A stretch of DNA of 64,000 bases, taken from assembly GCA_916048095.2 (NCBI GenBank), contig OU696579.1, positions 9,384,663 through 9,448,662 of the forward strand, given 5' to 3'. Below, piece after piece: positions 14,201-27,962 of this stretch (position 1 is the first letter of the stretch; each line of letters opens with the position of its first letter). The position numbers and the translations under genes are program-made. This DNA comes from Sacculina carcini (Eukaryota; Arthropoda; Thecostraca; Sacculinidae). The notes beneath the pieces are model-generated. The model made no database searches, had not been told where the DNA came from, and saw only the letters and a program-made list of their open reading frames with translations.

Positions 14201-16991
14201 GTAACACTTAGGGCACACTTAGGGCACACTTAGGTAACACTTAGGAAACACTTAGGTAACACTTAGGTAACACTTAGGTAACACTTGGGTAACACTTAGG
14301 GCATACTTAGGTAACACTTAGGGCACACTTAGGTAACACTTTGGGCACACTTAGGTAACACTTAGGGCACACTTAGGTAACACTTAGGTAACACTTAGGG
14401 CACACTTAGGTAACACTTAGGGCACACTTAGGTAACACTTTGGGCACACTTGGGTAACACTTTGGGCACACTTAGGTAACACTTAGGGCACACTTAGGGC
14501 ACACTTAGGTAACACTTATGTAACACTTAGGTAACACTTAGGTAACACTTAGGTAACACTTAGGTAACACTTAGGTAACACTTAGGTAACTTAGGTAACA
14601 CTTAGGGCCAACTTAGGTAACACTTAGGGCACACTTAGGTAACACTTAGGTAACACTTAGGTAACACTTAGGTAACACTTAGGTAACACTTAGGTAACAC
14701 TTAGGTAACACTTAGGGCACACTTAGGTAACACTTAGGGCACACTTAGGTAACACTTAGGTAACACTTAGGGCACACTTAGGTAACACTTAGGGCACACT
14801 TAGGTAACACTTAGGGCACACTTAGGGCACACTTAGGTAACACTTAGGTAACACTTAGGTAACACTTAGGTAACACTTAGGTAACACTTGGGTAACACTT
14901 AGGGCATACTTAGGTAACACTTAGGGCACACTTAGGTAACACTTTGGGCACACTTAGGTAACACTTTGGGCACACTTAGGTAACACTTAGGGCACACTTA
15001 GGTAACACTTAGGTAACACTTAGGGCACACTTAGGTAACACTTGGGGCACACTTAGGGCACACTTAGGTAACACTTAGGTAACACTTAGGTAACACTTAG
15101 GGCACACTTAGGTAACACTTTGGGCACACTTAGGTAACACTTTGGGCACACTTAGGTAACACTTAGGGCACACTTAGGTAACACTTAGGTAACACTTAGG
15201 TAACACTTAGGCAACACTTAGGCAACACTTAGGCAACACTTAGGCAACACTTAGGCAACACTTAGGCAACACTTAGGTAACACTTAGGTAACACTTAGGT
15301 AACACTTAGGTAACACTTAGGTAACACTTAGGTAACACTTAGGTAACACTTAGGTAACACTTAGGTAACACTTAGGTAACACTTAGGGCACACTTAGGTA
15401 ACACTTAGGGCACACTTAGGTAACACTTAGGGCACACTTAGGTAACACTTAGGGCACACTTAGGTAATACTTAGGTAACACTTAGGTAACACTTAGGTAA
15501 CACTTAGGTAACACTTAGGTAACACTTAGGTAACACTTAGGTAACACTTAGGTAATACTTAGGTAACACTTAGGTAACACTTAGGTAACACTTAGGTAAC
15601 ACTTAGGGCACACTTAGGTAACACTTAGGGCACACTTAGGTAATACTTAGGTAACACTTAGGTAACACTTAGTTAACACTTAGGGCACACTTAGGTAACA
15701 CTTTGGGCACACTTAGGTAACACTTAGGTAACACTTAGGGCACACTTAGGTAACACTTAGGGCACACTTAGGTAACACTTAGGGCACACTTAGGGCACAC
15801 TTAGGTAACACTTAGGTAACACTTAGGTAACACTTAGGTAACACTTAGGTAACACTTGGGTAACACTTAGGGCATACTTAGGTAACACTTAGGTAACTTA
15901 GGTAACACTTAGGGCACACTGAGGTAACACTTAGGGCACACTTAGGTAACACTTAGGGCACACTTAGGGCACACTTAGGTAACACTTAGGAAACACTTAG
16001 GTAACACTTAGGTAACACTTAGGTAACACTTGGGTAACACTTAGGGCATACTTAGGTAACACTTAGGGCACACTTAGGTAACACTTTGGGCACACTTAGG
16101 TAACACTTTGGGCACACTTAGGTAACACTTAGGGCACACTTAGGTAACACTTAGGTAACACTTAGGGCACACTTAGGTAACACTTGGGGCACACTTAGGG
16201 CACACTTAGGTAACACTTAGGTAACACTTAGGTAACACTTAGGGCACACTTAGGGCACACTTAGGTAACACTTAGGAAACACTTAGGTAACACTTAGGTA
16301 ACACTTAGGTAACACTTGGGTAACACTTAGGGCATACTTAGGTAACACTTAGGGCACACTTAGGTAACACTTTGGGCACACTTAGGTAACACTTAGGGCA
16401 CACTTAGGTAACACTTAGGTAACACTTAGGGCACACTTAGGTAACACTTAGGGCACACTTAGGTAACACTTTGGGCACACTTGGGTAACACTTTGGGCAC
16501 ACTTAGGTAACACTTAGGGCACACTTAGGGCACACTTAGGTAACACTTATGTAACACTTAGGTAACACTTAGGTAACACTTAGGTAACACTTAGGTAACA
16601 CTTAGGTAACACTTAGGTAACTTAGGTAACACTTAGGGCCAACTTAGGTAACACTTAGGGCACACTTAGGTAACACTTAGGTAACACTTAGGTAACACTT
16701 AGGTAACACTTAGGTAACACTTAGGTAACACTTAGGTAACACTTAGGGCACACTTAGGTAACACTTAGGGCACACTTAGGTAACACTTAGGTAACACTTA
16801 GGGCACACTTAGGTAACACTTAGGGCACACTTAGGTAACACTTAGGGCACACTTAGGGCACACTTAGGTAACACTTAGGTAACACTTAGGTAACACTTAG
16901 GTAACACTTAGGTAACACTTGGGTAACACTTAGGGCATACTTAGGTAACACTTAGGGCACACTTAGGTAACACTTTGGGCACACTTAGGTA
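10359..16991 (+). repeat. 6,633-bp tandem duplication, copy 1
   Basis: This is the first of two adjacent direct copies. Markers separated by exactly 6,633 bp include CTTAT cores 10,883/17,516, 13,619/20,252, 14,519/21,152 and 16,550/23,183, CTCAG 12,670/19,303, TACGTA 12,792/19,425, the unique CTGAGG 15,921/22,554, and C runs 10,422/17,055, 11,564/18,197 and 15,211/21,844. The length is accounted for by 604 monomers minus 11 bp, from six 9-bp units and one 12-bp unit. Matching begins at 10,359 after mismatches at 10,354, 10,357 and 10,358. Confidence 0.9.
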
Positions 16992-19900
16992 ACACTTAGG
17001 TAACACTTAGGGCACACTTAGGTAACACTTAGGTAACACTTAGGTAACACTTAGGCAACACTTAGGCAACACTTAGGCAACACTTAGGCAACACTTAGGC
17101 AACACTTAGGCAACACTTAGGTAACACTTAGGTAACACTTAGGTAACACTTAGGTAACACTTAGGTAACACTTAGGTAACACTTAGGTAACACTTTGGGC
17201 ACACTTAAGTAACACTTTGGGCACACTTAGGTAACACTTTGGGCACACTTAGGTAACACTTAGGGCACACTTAGGTAACACTTAGGTAACACTTAGGTAA
17301 CACTTAGGCAACACTTAGGTAACACTTAGGCAACACTTAGGTAACACTTAGGGCACACTTAGGTAACACTTAGGTAACACTTAGGTAACACTTAGGGCAC
17401 ACTTAGGTAACACTTAGGGCACACTTAGGTAACACTTTGGGCACACTTGGGTAACACTTTGGGCACACTTAGGTAACACTTAGGGCACACTTAGGGCACA
17501 CTTAGGTAACACTTATGTAACACTTAGGTAACACTTAGGTAACACTTAGGTAACACTTAGGTAACACTTAGGTAACACTTAGGTAACTTAGGTAACACTT
17601 AGGGCCAACTTAGGTAACACTTAGGGCACACTTAGGTAACACTTAGGTAACACTTAGGTAACACTTAGGTAACACTTAGGTAACACTTAGGTAACACTTA
17701 GGGCACACTTAGGTAACACTTAGGGCACACTTAGGTAACACTTAGGTAACACTTAGGGCACACTTAGGTAACACTTAGGGCACACTTAGGTAACACTTAG
17801 GGCACACTTAGGGCACACTTAGGTAACACTTAGGTAACACTTAGGTAACACTTAGGTAACACTTAGGTAACACTTGGGTAACACTTAGGGCATACTTAGG
17901 TAACACTTAGGGCACACTTAGGTAACACTTTGGGCACACTTAGGTAACACTTTGGGCACACTTAGGTAACACTTAGGGCACACTTAGGTAACACTTAGGT
18001 AACACTTAGGGCACACTTAGGTAACACTTGGGGCACACTTAGGGCACACTTAGGTAACACTTAGGTAACACTTAGGTAACACTTAGGGCACACTTAGGTA
18101 ACACTTTGGGCACACTTAGGTAACACTTTGGGCACACTTAGGTAACACTTAGGGCACACTTAGGTAACACTTAGGTAACACTTAGGTAACACTTAGGCAA
18201 CACTTAGGCAACACTTAGGCAACACTTAGGCAACACTTAGGCAACACTTAGGCAACACTTAGGTAACACTTAGGTAACACTTAGGTAACACTTAGGTAAC
18301 ACTTAGGTAACACTTAGGTAACACTTAGGTAACACTTAGGTAACACTTAGGTAACACTTAGGTAACACTTAGGGCACACTTAGGTAACACTTAGGGCACA
18401 CTTAGGTAACACTTAGGGCACACTTAGGTAACACTTAGGGCACACTTAGGTAATACTTAGGTAACACTTAGGTAACACTTAGGTAACACTTAGGTAACAC
18501 TTAGGTAACACTTAGGTAACACTTAGGTAACACTTAGGTAATACTTAGGTAACACTTAGGTAACACTTAGGTAACACTTAGGTAACACTTAGGGCACACT
18601 TAGGTAACACTTAGGGCACACTTAGGTAATACTTAGGTAACACTTAGGTAACACTTAGTTAACACTTAGGGCACACTTAGGTAACACTTTGGGCACACTT
18701 AGGTAACACTTAGGTAACACTTAGGGCACACTTAGGTAACACTTAGGGCACACTTAGGTAACACTTAGGGCACACTTAGGGCACACTTAGGTAACACTTA
18801 GGTAACACTTAGGTAACACTTAGGTAACACTTAGGTAACACTTGGGTAACACTTAGGGCATACTTAGGTAACACTTAGGGCACACTTAGGTAACACTTTG
18901 GGCACACTTAGGTAACACTTTGGGCACACTTAGGTAACACTTAGGCCACACTTAGGTAACACTTAGGTAACACTTAGGGCACACTTAGGTAACACTTGGG
19001 GCACACTTAGGGCACACTTAGGTAACACTTAGGTAACACTTAGGTAACACTTAGGGCACACTTAGGTAACACTTTGGGCACACTTAGGTAACAACTTTGG
19101 GCACACTTAGGTAACACTTAGGGCACACTTAGGTAACACTTTGGGCACACTTGGGTAACACTTTGGGCACACTTAGGTAACACTTAGGACACACTTAGGG
19201 CACACTTAGGTAACACTTAGGTAACACTTAGGTAACACTTAGGTAACACTTAGGTAACACTTAGGTAACACTTAGGTAACACTTAGGTAACACTTAGGTA
19301 ACTCAGGTAACACTTAGGGCACACTTAGGTAACACTTAGGGCACACTTAGGTAACACTTAGGTAACACTTAGGTAACACTTAGGTAACACTTAGGTAACA
19401 CTTAGGTAACACTTAGGTAACACTTACGTAACACTTAGGGCACACTTAGGTAACACTTAGGGCACACTTAGGTAACACTTAGGTAACACTTAGGGCACAC
19501 TTAGGTAACACTTAGGGCACACTTAGGTAACACTTAGGGCACACTTAGGGCACACTTAGGTAACACTTAGGAAACACTTAGGTAACACTTAGGTAACACT
19601 TAGGTAACACTTGGGTAACACTTAGGGCATACTTAGGTAACACTTAGGGCACACTTAGGTAACACTTTGGGCACACTTAGGTAACACTTTGGGCACACTT
19701 AGGTAACACTTAGGGCACACTTAGGTAACACTTAGGTAACACTTAGGGCACACTTAGGTAACACTTGGGGCACACTTAGGGCACACTTAGGTAACACTTA
19801 GGTAACACTTAGGTAACACTTAGGGCACACTTAGGTAACACTTTGGGCACACTTAGGTAACACTTAGGGCACACTTAGGTAACACTTAGGTAACACTTAG

Positions 19901-22900
19901 GTAACACTTAGGGCACACTTAGGTAACACTTTGGGCACACTTAAGTAACACTTTGGGCACACTTAGGTAACACTTTGGGCACACTTAGGTAACACTTAGG
20001 GCACACTTAGGTAACACTTAGGTAACACTTAGGTAACACTTAGGCAACACTTAGGTAACACTTTGGGCACACTTAGGTAACACTTAGGGCACACTTAGGT
20101 AACACTTAGGTAACACTTAGGTAACACTTAGGGCACACTTAGGTAACACTTAGGGCACACTTAGGTAACACTTTGGGCACACTTGGGTAACACTTTGGGC
20201 ACACTTAGGTAACACTTAGGGCACACTTAGGGCACACTTAGGTCACACTTATGTAACACTTAGGTAACACTTAGGTAACACTTAGGTAACACTTAGGTAA
20301 CACTTAGGTAACACTTAGGTAACTTAGGTAACACTTAGGGCCAACTTAGGTAACACTTAGGGCACACTTAGGTAACACTTAGGTAACACTTAGGTAACAC
20401 TTAGGTAACACTTAGGTAACACTTAGGTAACACTTAGGTAACACTTAGGTAACACTTAGGGCACACTTAGGTAACACTTAGGGCACACTTAGGTAACACT
20501 TAGGTAACACTTAGGGCACACTTAGGTAACACTTAGGGCACACTTAGGTAACACTTAGGGCACACTTAGGGCACACTTAGGTAACACTTAGGAAACACTT
20601 AGGTAACACTTAGGTAACACTTAGGTAACACTTGGGTAACACTTAGGGCATACTTAGGTAACACTTAGGGCACACTTAGGTAACACTTTGGGCACACTTA
20701 GGTAACACTTTGGGCACACTTAGGTAACACTTAGGGCACACTTAGGTAACACTTAGGTAACACTTAGGGCACACTTAGGTAACACTTGGGGCACACTTAG
20801 GGCACACTTAGGTAACACTTAGGTAACACTTAGGTAACACTTAGGGCACACTTAGGGCACACTTAGGTAACACTTAGGAAACACTTAGGTAACACTTAGG
20901 TAACACTTAGGTAACACTTGGGTAACACTTAGGGCATACTTAGGTAACACTTAGGGCACACTTAGGTAACACTTTGGGCACACTTAGGTAACACTTAGGG
21001 CACACTTAGGTAACACTTAGGTAACACTTAGGGCACACTTAGGTAACACTTAGGGCACACTTAGGTAACACTTTGGGCACACTTGGGTAACACTTTGGGC
21101 ACACTTAGGTAACACTTAGGGCACACTTAGGGCACACTTAGGTAACACTTATGTAACACTTAGGTAACACTTAGGTAACACTTAGGTAACACTTAGGTAA
21201 CACTTAGGTAACACTTAGGTAACTTAGGTAACACTTAGGGCCAACTTAGGTAACACTTAGGGCACACTTAGGTAACACTTAGGTAACACTTAGGTAACAC
21301 TTAGGTAACACTTAGGTAACACTTAGGTAACACTTAGGTAACACTTAGGGCACACTTAGGTAACACTTAGGGCACACTTAGGTAACACTTAGGTAACACT
21401 TAGGGCACACTTAGGTAACACTTAGGGCACACTTAGGTAACACTTAGGGCACACTTAGGGCACACTTAGGTAACACTTAGGTAACACTTAGGTAACACTT
21501 AGGTAACACTTAGGTAACACTTGGGTAACACTTAGGGCATACTTAGGTAACACTTAGGGCACACTTAGGTAACACTTTGGGCACACTTAGGTAACACTTT
21601 GGGCACACTTAGGTAACACTTAGGGCACACTTAGGTAACACTTAGGTAACACTTAGGGCACACTTAGGTAACACTTGGGGCACACTTAGGGCACACTTAG
21701 GTAACACTTAGGTAACACTTAGGTAACACTTAGGGCACACTTAGGTAACACTTTGGGCACACTTAGGTAACACTTTGGGCACACTTAGGTAACACTTAGG
21801 GCACACTTAGGTAACACTTAGGTAACACTTAGGTAACACTTAGGCAACACTTAGGCAACACTTAGGCAACACTTAGGCAACACTTAGGCAACACTTAGGC
21901 AACACTTAGGTAACACTTAGGTAACACTTAGGTAACACTTAGGTAACACTTAGGTAACACTTAGGTAACACTTAGGTAACACTTAGGTAACACTTAGGTA
22001 ACACTTAGGTAACACTTAGGGCACACTTAGGTAACACTTAGGGCACACTTAGGTAACACTTAGGGCACACTTAGGTAACACTTAGGGCACACTTAGGTAA
22101 TACTTAGGTAACACTTAGGTAACACTTAGGTAACACTTAGGTAACACTTAGGTAACACTTAGGTAACACTTAGGTAACACTTAGGTAATACTTAGGTAAC
22201 ACTTAGGTAACACTTAGGTAACACTTAGGTAACACTTAGGGCACACTTAGGTAACACTTAGGGCACACTTAGGTAATACTTAGGTAACACTTAGGTAACA
22301 CTTAGTTAACACTTAGGGCACACTTAGGTAACACTTTGGGCACACTTAGGTAACACTTAGGTAACACTTAGGGCACACTTAGGTAACACTTAGGGCACAC
22401 TTAGGTAACACTTAGGGCACACTTAGGGCACACTTAGGTAACACTTAGGTAACACTTAGGTAACACTTAGGTAACACTTAGGTAACACTTGGGTAACACT
22501 TAGGGCATACTTAGGTAACACTTAGGTAACTTAGGTAACACTTAGGGCACACTGAGGTAACACTTAGGGCACACTTAGGTAACACTTAGGGCACACTTAG
22601 GGCACACTTAGGTAACACTTAGGAAACACTTAGGTAACACTTAGGTAACACTTAGGTAACACTTGGGTAACACTTAGGGCATACTTAGGTAACACTTAGG
22701 GCACACTTAGGTAACACTTTGGGCACACTTAGGTAACACTTTGGGCACACTTAGGTAACACTTAGGGCACACTTAGGTAACACTTAGGTAACACTTAGGG
22801 CACACTTAGGTAACACTTGGGGCACACTTAGGGCACACTTAGGTAACACTTAGGTAACACTTAGGTAACACTTAGGGCACACTTAGGGCACACTTAGGTA

Positions 22901-23624
22901 ACACTTAGGAAACACTTAGGTAACACTTAGGTAACACTTAGGTAACACTTGGGTAACACTTAGGGCATACTTAGGTAACACTTAGGGCACACTTAGGTAA
23001 CACTTTGGGCACACTTAGGTAACACTTAGGGCACACTTAGGTAACACTTAGGTAACACTTAGGGCACACTTAGGTAACACTTAGGGCACACTTAGGTAAC
23101 ACTTTGGGCACACTTGGGTAACACTTTGGGCACACTTAGGTAACACTTAGGGCACACTTAGGGCACACTTAGGTAACACTTATGTAACACTTAGGTAACA
23201 CTTAGGTAACACTTAGGTAACACTTAGGTAACACTTAGGTAACACTTAGGTAACTTAGGTAACACTTAGGGCCAACTTAGGTAACACTTAGGGCACACTT
23301 AGGTAACACTTAGGTAACACTTAGGTAACACTTAGGTAACACTTAGGTAACACTTAGGTAACACTTAGGTAACACTTAGGGCACACTTAGGTAACACTTA
23401 GGGCACACTTAGGTAACACTTAGGTAACACTTAGGGCACACTTAGGTAACACTTAGGGCACACTTAGGTAACACTTAGGGCACACTTAGGGCACACTTAG
23501 GTAACACTTAGGTAACACTTAGGTAACACTTAGGTAACACTTAGGTAACACTTGGGTAACACTTAGGGCATACTTAGGTAACACTTAGGGCACACTTAGG
23601 TAACACTTTGGGCACACTTAGGTA
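16992..23624 (+). repeat. 6,633-bp tandem duplication, copy 2
   Basis: Second copy of the preceding block, directly adjacent in the same orientation. Matching runs on to 23,630, so about 6 bp of shared sequence lies at the junction (16,992-16,997), as expected for a direct tandem duplication. Two differences from copy 1 were found: T17953 where copy 1 has A11320 (CTTTG versus CTTAG core) and C20244 where copy 1 has A13611 (a GTC linker seen nowhere else). Such low divergence points to a recent event, or to strong homogenisation. Confidence 0.9.
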
Positions 23625-23874
23625 ACACTTTGGGCACACTTAGGTAACACTTAGGGCACACTTAGGTAACACTTAGGTAACACTTAGGGCACACTTAGGT
23701 AACACTTGGGGCACACTTAGGGCACACTTAGGTAACACTTAGGTAACACTTAGGTAACACTTAGGGCACACTTAGGTAACACTTTGGGCACACTTAGGTA
23801 ACACTTTGGGCACACTTAGGTAACACTTAGGGCACACTTAGGTAACACTTAGGTAACACTTAGGTAACACTTAG

Positions 23875-25546
23875 GCAACACTTAGGCAACACTTAGGCAA
23901 CACTTAGGCAACACTTAGGCAACACTTAGGCAACACTTAGGTAACACTTAGGTAACACTTAGGTAACACTTAGGTAACACTTAGGTAACACTTAGGTAAC
24001 ACTTAGGTAACACTTAGGTAACACTTAGGTAACACTTAGGTAACACTTAGGGCACACTTAGGTAACACTTAGGGCACACTTAGGTAACACTTAGGGCACA
24101 CTTAGGTAACACTTAGGGCACACTTAGGTAATACTTAGGTAACACTTAGGTAACACTTAGGTAACACTTAGGTAACACTTAGGTAACACTTAGGTAACAC
24201 TTAGGTAACACTTAGGTAATACTTAGGTAACACTTAGGTAACACTTAGGTAACACTTAGGTAACACTTAGGGCACACTTAGGTAACACTTAGGGCACACT
24301 TAGGTAATACTTAGGTAACACTTAGGTAACACTTAGTTAACACTTAGGGCACACTTAGGTAACACTTTGGGCACACTTAGGTAACACTTAGGTAACACTT
24401 AGGGCACACTTAGGTAACACTTAGGGCACACTTAGGTAACACTTAGGGCACACTTAGGGCACACTTAGGTAACACTTAGGTAACACTTAGGTAACACTTA
24501 GGTAACACTTAGGTAACACTTGGGTAACACTTAGGGCATACTTAGGTAACACTTAGGGCACACTTAGGTAACACTTTGGGCACACTTAGGTAACACTTTG
24601 GGCACACTTAGGTAACACTTAGGCCACACTTAGGTAACACTTAGGTAACACTTAGGGCACACTTAGGTAACACTTGGGGCACACTTAGGGCACACTTAGG
24701 TAACACTTAGGTAACACTTAGGTAACACTTAGGGCACACTTAGGTAACACTTTGGGCACACTTAGGTAACAACTTTGGGCACACTTAGGTAACACTTTGG
24801 GCACACTTAGGTAACACTTAGGGCACACTTAGGTAACACTTAGGGCACACTTAGGTAACACTTTGGGCACACTTGGGTAACACTTTGGGCACACTTAGGT
24901 AACACTTAGGGCACACTTAGGGCACACTTAGGTAACACTTAGGTAACACTTAGGTAACACTTAGGTAACACTTAGGTAACACTTAGGTAACACTTAGGTA
25001 ATACTTAGGTAACACTTAGGTAACACTTAGGTAACACTTAGGTAACACTTAGGTAACACTTAGGGCACACTTAGGTAACACTTAGGGCACACTTAGGTAA
25101 CACTTAGGGCACACTTAGGGCACACTTAGGTAACACTTAGGTAACACTTGGGTAACACTTAGGTAACACTTAGGGCATACTTAGGTAACACTTAGGGCAC
25201 ACTTAGGTAACACTTAGGGCACACTTAGGTAACACTTTGGGCACACTTGGGTAACACTTTGGGCACACTTAGGTAACACTTAGGGCACACTTAGGGCACA
25301 CTTAGGGCACACTTAGGTAACACTTAGGTAACACTTAGGTAACACTTAGGGCACACTTAGGTAACACTTTGGGCACACTTAGGTAACACTTAGGGCACAC
25401 TTAGGGCACACTTAGGTAACACTTAGGTAACACTTAGGTAACACTTAGGTAACACTTAGGTAACACTTAGGTAACACTTAGGTAACTTAGGTAACACTTA
25501 GGGCCAACTTAGGTAACACTTTGGGCACACTTAGGTAACACTTAGG
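23875..25546 (+). repeat. Block copied at 60,449-62,131
   Basis: The segment starts at a six-C-unit run and matches 60,449-62,131. The C runs are 36,574 bp apart; after a region of T units where the later copy has one extra monomer, the offset becomes 36,585 (GTTAAC 24,336/60,921; the AACAACTTTG unit 24,770/61,355). Its last part, 24,913-25,546, is also present a third time at 39,773-40,406 (offset 14,860). That part ends with GGGCCAACTTAG followed by a CTTTG unit instead of the usual CTTAG. Confidence 0.8.
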
Positions 25547-27962
25547 TAACACTTAGGTAACACTTAGGTAACACTTAGGTAACACTTAGGTAACACTTAG
25601 GTAACACTTAGGGCACACTTAGGTAACACTTAGGGCACACTTAGGTAACACTTAGGTAACACTTAGGGCACACTTAGGTAACACTTAGGGCACACTTAGG
25701 TAACACTTAGGGCACACTTAGGGCACACTTAGGTAACACTTAGGAAACACTTAGGTAACACTTAGGTAACACTTAGGTAACACTTGGGTAACACTTAGGG
25801 CATACTTAGGTAACACTTAGGGCACACTTAGGTAACACTTTGGGCACACTTAGGTAACACTTTGGGCACACTTAGGTAACACTTAGGGCACACTTAGGTA
25901 ACACTTAGGTAACACTTAGGGCACACTTAGGTAACACTTGGGGCACACTTAGGGCACACTTAGGTAACACTTAGGTAACACTTAGGTAACACTTAGGGCA
26001 CACTTAGGTAACACTTTGGGCACACTTAGGTAACACTTAGGGCACACTTAGGTAACACTTAGGTAACACTTAGGTAACACTTAGGGCACACTTAGGTAAC
26101 ACTTTGGGCACACTTAAGTAACACTTTGGGCACACTTAGGTAACACTTTGGGCACACTTAGGTAACACTTAGGGCACACTTAGGTAACACTTAGGTAACA
26201 CTTAGGTAACACTTAGGCAACACTTAGGTAACACTTTGGGCACACTTAGGTAACACTTAGGGCACACTTAGGTAACACTTAGGTAACACTTAGGTAACAC
26301 TTAGGGCACACTTAGGTAACACTTAGGGCACACTTAGGTAACACTTTGGGCACACTTGGGTAACACTTTGGGCACACTTAGGTAACACTTAGGGCACACT
26401 TAGGGCACACTTAGGTAACACTTATGTAACACTTAGGTAACACTTAGGTAACACTTAGGTAACACTTAGGTAACACTTAGGTAACACTTAGGTAACTTAG
26501 GTAACACTTAGGGCCAACTTAGGTAACACTTAGGGCACACTTAGGTAACACTTAGGTAACACTTAGGTAACACTTAGGTAACACTTAGGTAACACTTAGG
26601 TAACACTTAGGGCACACTTAGGTAACACTTAGGGCACACTTAGGTAACACTTAGGTAACACTTAGGGCACACTTAGGTAACACTTAGGGCACACTTAGGT
26701 AACACTTAGGGCACACTTAGGGCACACTTAGGTAACACTTAGGAAACACTTAGGTAACACTTAGGTAACACTTAGGTAACACTTGGGTAACACTTAGGGC
26801 ATACTTAGGTAACACTTAGGGCACACTTAGGTAACACTTTGGGCACACTTAGGTAACACTTTGGGCACACTTAGGTAACACTTAGGGCACACTTAGGTAA
26901 CACTTAGGTAACACTTAGGGCACACTTAGGTAACACTTGGGGCACACTTAGGGCACACTTAGGTAACACTTAGGTAACACTTAGGTAACACTTAGGGCAC
27001 ACTTAGGTAACACTTTGGGCACACTTAGGTAACACTTAGGGCACACTTAGGTAACACTTAGGTAACACTTAGGTAACACTTAGGGCACACTTAGGTAACA
27101 CTTTGGGCACACTTAAGTAACACTTTGGGCACACTTAGGTAACACTTTGGGCACACTTAGGTAACACTTAGGGCACACTTAGGTAACACTTAGGTAACAC
27201 TTAGGTAACACTTAGGCAACACTTAGGTAACACTTAGGGCACACTTAGGTAACACTTAGGTAACACTTAGGTAACACTTAGGGCACACTTAGGTAACACT
27301 TAGGGCACACTTAGGTAACACTTTGGGCACACTTGGGTAACACTTTGGGCACACTTAGGTAACACTTAGGGCACACTTAGGGCACACTTAGGTAACACTT
27401 ATGTAACACTTAGGTAACACTTAGGTAACACTTAGGTAACACTTAGGTAACACTTAGGTAACACTTAGGTAACTTAGGTAACACTTAGGGCCAACTTAGG
27501 TAACACTTAGGGCACACTTAGGTAACACTTAGGTAACACTTAGGTAACACTTAGGTAACACTTAGGTAACACTTAGGTAACACTTAGGTAACACTTAGGG
27601 CACACTTAGGTAACACTTAGGGCACACTTAGGTAACACTTAGGTAACACTTAGGGCACACTTAGGTAACACTTAGGGCATACTTAGGTAACACTTAGGGC
27701 ACACTTAGGGCACACTTAGGTAACACTTAGGTAACACTTAGGTAACACTTAGGTAACACTTAGGTAACACTTGGGTAACACTTAGGGCATACTTAGGTAA
27801 CACTTAGGGCACACTTAGGTAACACTTTGGGCACACTTAGGTAACACTTTGGGCACACTTAGGTAACACTTAGGGCACACTTAGGTAACACTTAGGTAAC
27901 ACTTAGGGCACACTTAGGTAACACTTAGGGCACACTTAGGGCACACTTAGGTAACACTTAGG
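25527..27962 (+). repeat. 2.4-kb block copied at 45,392-47,827
   Basis: Markers align at offset 19,865: CTTAT 26,425/46,290 and 27,402/47,267, and an unusual extra GGCAT linker at 27,680/47,545. A27927 (CTTAG core) differs from G47792 (CTTGG core); the other modules I checked have G here, so this looks like a private reversion. The right edge is a mismatch at 27,963. Confidence 0.82.

Noticed and set aside
10359-23624. Mobile element explanation for the duplicated blocks
   Set aside because: Block edges have no terminal repeats, target-site duplications or non-satellite sequence; they are simple in-register joins inside monomers.
25260-25320. G-quadruplex-forming cluster in consecutive G units
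   Set aside because: GGG runs are separated by 8-base loops at best and usually 19 bases, outside the usual 1-7 base loop limit; at most weak structure is expected.
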